Below the pieces are notes generated by a model that was not told the origin of the DNA, made no database searches, and saw only the letters and a list, made by a program, of their open reading frames with translations. Source: Pseudo-nitzschia pungens (lineage: Eukaryota; Bacillariophyta; Bacillariophyceae; Bacillariales; Bacillariaceae). Taken from it: a DNA stretch of 64,000 nt. Every line of letters begins with the position of its first letter. The stretch's first letter is position 1. Location of the stretch: the NCBI GenBank assembly GCA_037355855.1, contig CM074758.1, forward strand, positions 3,445,001 to 3,509,000. The letters are read 5' to 3'. The translations under genes were made by a program, and so were the position numbers. Below are positions 62,070 through 64,000 of the stretch, piece after piece.

Positions 62070-63444
62070 CAAGTCTGCTTCTTTCTTCCTCACTGGCTGT
62101 AATTTTGTCAGTGGATCCCCTGAGGATCAGTCATCCTATAGGAGTGAGCTGGCAGGTATCATTGGAGTTCTCACCTGTTGCACTGCTCTGGTGAGTCTTT
62201 TTGATATTGCTTCTGGCTCTATCACCATTGCTCTGGATGGTGACACAGCTCTCAAACAGGCTGAGGGATCTTGGCCATTGGTTATTTCCCAGAAGTCTTT
62301 TGATTATGTTTATGTCATCAGAAACATGATTTCTGCCCTGCCAATCTCTGTGCACTTTCAGTGGGTTCAGGGACATCAAGCTGGAATCTTTCTTGATTGG
62401 TGGGCCCTTCGCAATCATCAGGTTGACAGCATGGCAAAGGCATTTCTCTCTGTCCATCGAGCTTCTGCCCATCACTATCCCAGACTTGTGTTTGAGCCTT
62501 GGGCATTTTCTCTCAATGGATGCAAATGTTCAAGGTTTGATCAGAATGCTCTGCATGTTGCTATTTCTGGTCCTCCTCTTCTGAAATACTGGCAGACCCA
62601 CCATGATATCCCCATTCCACAACCTGTTTTGATTTCCATCCATTGGTGTGCCCATCAGTCTGCTTTCAAACGTTTACCTGCGGGCATGCAACGGTGGTTT
62701 GTCAAATTTGCTTCTGGATGCATTGGTGTTGGCAACCAACTCCTTCACTACCAGTATCAGGACCACTCCAGGTGCCCATTGTGTGATGCAGACAACGAGA
62801 AGGTTTCTCATGTGCTCTCCTGCAAGGATACTGGGGCTGTCACGCATAGTGTGTCTGCCTTCACGGGACCACTGCAGAAGAGGCTTGAAGCTGAACAAAC
62901 TGCTCCATCATTGGCTGTTGCCATTGTGGATCTCCTCACCAGAGTTCGGAAGGGCCAGAGAATTTATCCATCATCCTACTCACTTGCAATTGCTTCTGCT
63001 GTCAGGGCACAGAGGACTATTGGTTGGCACAACTGGCTTCTTGGTAGGTGGTCTCCTCGCTGGTATCAAATCCAGGCTGACTACTACTCCCACATTGGAA
63101 GCAAGCGCTCTCCCAAACGTTGGGCCACAGCTATCATCCATCAGTTCTTTCTTACCTCCTGGGATCTTTGGACCTATAGGAATGAACGACTCCATGGTCC
63201 TGGGGGTACCCTTGAAGCTGAACAACACCATTCTCTTGATGCTTCCATCACCTCTGAATTGGCCATTGGTGCAGCTGGTGCACTTCCCCAGTCACACTCC
63301 CTTTTACAAACCCCTTTCCAAGTCCTACAAGGTTACACCCTGACTGCCAAGCGGCAGTGGCTTGCAACCATCCACCTTGCCAGGAAGCAGTATGCAGCAC
63401 CTGTTCAACCGGTGCAGCCATACCAACGAGAGCTGCTCTCTTAA

Positions 63445-63770
63445 GAGCCTGGCTCACTGGACCTTAGGGTGCTTCCACTTTGTACTTGGGTTTTGTCTTC
63501 TGTTCCTGTTTCTCATCCTGTCATATACCTTTTGATACTGGATCTTATCCCAATATCTACATTCCCATCTCACTTTCTCTCAAGTCCCTATTTTGTGGGA
63601 CTTGTATGTCTTTTTCCCTGCCTGATGTTCAAGGTTTGTTTGAAAATTTGTCGTTCTGCCACTTGGGGTCCTGACTCTTCGATGGAGGCGACGTTAAAGT
63701 CTGGTTACAGACTGAGTAATTTAGTTTCACCTTTGGTGATTAAAGTTATTTAAATACGTATATTATTATC
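63445..63770 (+). other. LINE C 3' UTR
   Basis: About 325 bp after the ORF2 stop. The last ~100 bp (CGATGGAGGCGACGTTAAAG, GGTTACAGACTGAGTA, TTTCACCTTTGGTGATTAAA and an A/T tail) match the end of element E. The CACCTTTGGTG inverted repeat can form a small terminal hairpin. It is the probable recognition site for the LINE reverse transcriptase. Confidence 0.8.
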
Positions 63771-63784
63771 AGTTGCTCGATGCT

Positions 63785-64000
63785 TTGTTTGGTTGAGTTG
63801 GTTGCCTATTCACCACTCGACGGACACATAATTTCTACAGCACCTCCAGTACAGATTCTACAGCACTTTGCAAATACTTTTCGATGTATTTCTGCTGATC
63901 GATCCGTTACCAAGCTCCACCCTCAAGACCCTGCGTATATCTTATACTTAATGTTCTACATTGTTTCCAAGCTTCCTAAGTGATTCCCACTTAACGTTCT
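63785..64000 (+). mobile_element. Element D, right part (runs off window)
   Basis: Continues from the target duplication with TTGTTTGGTTGAGTTGG and GGTTGCCTATTCACCACT, matching element E from about 52859. Then ACACATAATTTCTACAGCA and CCAAGCTTCCTAAGTGATTC follow, also in the order seen in E. No gene. Confidence 0.85.

Larger units (their letters stand above)
49395..63444 (+). pseudogene. LINE C ORF2, in four pieces with a frameshift
   Basis: Pieces: 49395-52668, 54552-54663, 57803-58862 and 62075-63444, together about 1,938 codons. APE endonuclease (LITFQNIGP, GGTGF, GIDQNADV, TPIDAIW, SDH) lies at about 49600-50400. A one-base deletion near 50851 (YKGEH in LINE A) ends the first frame at 50882. 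RT resumes in the frame of 50756-52668 with HGSRKHHKAI, NDAKGCYDRI, GCGQGNGIGPT and FVDD near 52170. RNase H (YRSELAG, ALDGDTAL, WVQGHQ) and the Cys/His motif CPLCDADNEKVSHVLSC are in the last piece. The stop is TAA at 63442-63444. Confidence 0.92.
39137..63770 (+). mobile_element. LINE C: ~10.7-kb non-LTR retrotransposon split by four insertions
   Basis: Begins TACAATTTTGCAACGCGCG next to the duplicated TCAGTTGCTCGATGCT (39121-39136 and 63769-63784). Its own pieces are 39137-43632, 49330-52668, 54552-54663, 57803-58862 and 62075-63770. Each insertion has its own target duplication, so the pieces join without loss. ORF1 and ORF2 each carry a one-base deletion relative to LINE A. The 3' UTR (63445-63770) ends with GTCTGGTTACAGACTGAGTA, CCTTTGGTGATTAAA and a TATTATTATC tail, and there is no poly(A). 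This is the only copy in the window with both ends visible. Confidence 0.93.

Noticed and set aside
1..64000. tRNA, rRNA or other structured RNA genes
   Set aside because: I looked for cloverleaf and conserved rRNA segments and recognised none. A covariance-model scan would be needed to exclude them.

Overview
This is eukaryotic nuclear DNA that looks like a repeat-rich diatom (stramenopile) genome. The case rests on one spliced host gene with short GT-AG introns, and on Ty3/gypsy gag and pol proteins and a non-LTR reverse transcriptase (motif NDAKGCYDRI) of kinds I associate with diatoms. The species cannot be fixed from the sequence. I recognise one ordinary cellular gene, a five-exon long-chain acyl-CoA synthetase at 24643-26788 on the minus strand. 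Almost everything else is mobile DNA or its remains, and much of it is nested.

Left block (1-20750, mostly minus strand). LINE A (1-11077) has an open 980-aa ORF1 and an ORF2 that stays open for at least 1,824 codons to the window edge. It interrupts ORF1 of an older LINE B (11078-20750). LINE B's 5' UTR also carries a 5.7-kb Ty3/gypsy element (LTR-1, 13263-19010, target duplication AGGGG).

Middle block (20751-38975). In order: a foldback-like inverted-repeat element around a G-rich minisatellite; the acyl-CoA synthetase gene; a probable DNA transposon (28793-33863) with 17-bp terminal inverted repeats around a decayed gene with DNCGGQNKN and VVGHTKN motifs (DUF7869-like); a Harbinger-like fragment with a 134-bp MITE; and a decayed piggyBac-like transposase with a convergent second gene. 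The probable DNA transposon holds an internally deleted LTR element (LTR-5, TSD GTCCA), and LTR-5 holds a 492-bp MITE with a near-perfect hairpin.

Right block (38975-64000, plus strand). A short LINE-derived element D is split by LINE C (39137-63770, about 10.7 kb of its own sequence, TSD about 16 bp). LINE C is in turn split by four insertions: a Ty3/gypsy element with open gag and pol (LTR-2, 43633-49324, TSD GCCAA), a short LINE-derived element E (52669-54537, TSD about 14-16 bp), and two gag-only LTR elements (LTR-3, 54664-57797, TSD ACCTC; LTR-4, 58863-62069, TSD CAAGT).

Main points for a second look: the TIR-bounded DUF7869-like gene as a candidate uncharacterised transposase; a perfect 14-bp palindrome abutting the 5' LTR in all five LTR elements, where a tRNA primer site is expected; gag and pol in one frame separated by a single stop; gag-only elements that carry a LINE 5' UTR module; and short elements that keep only the two ends of the large LINE.
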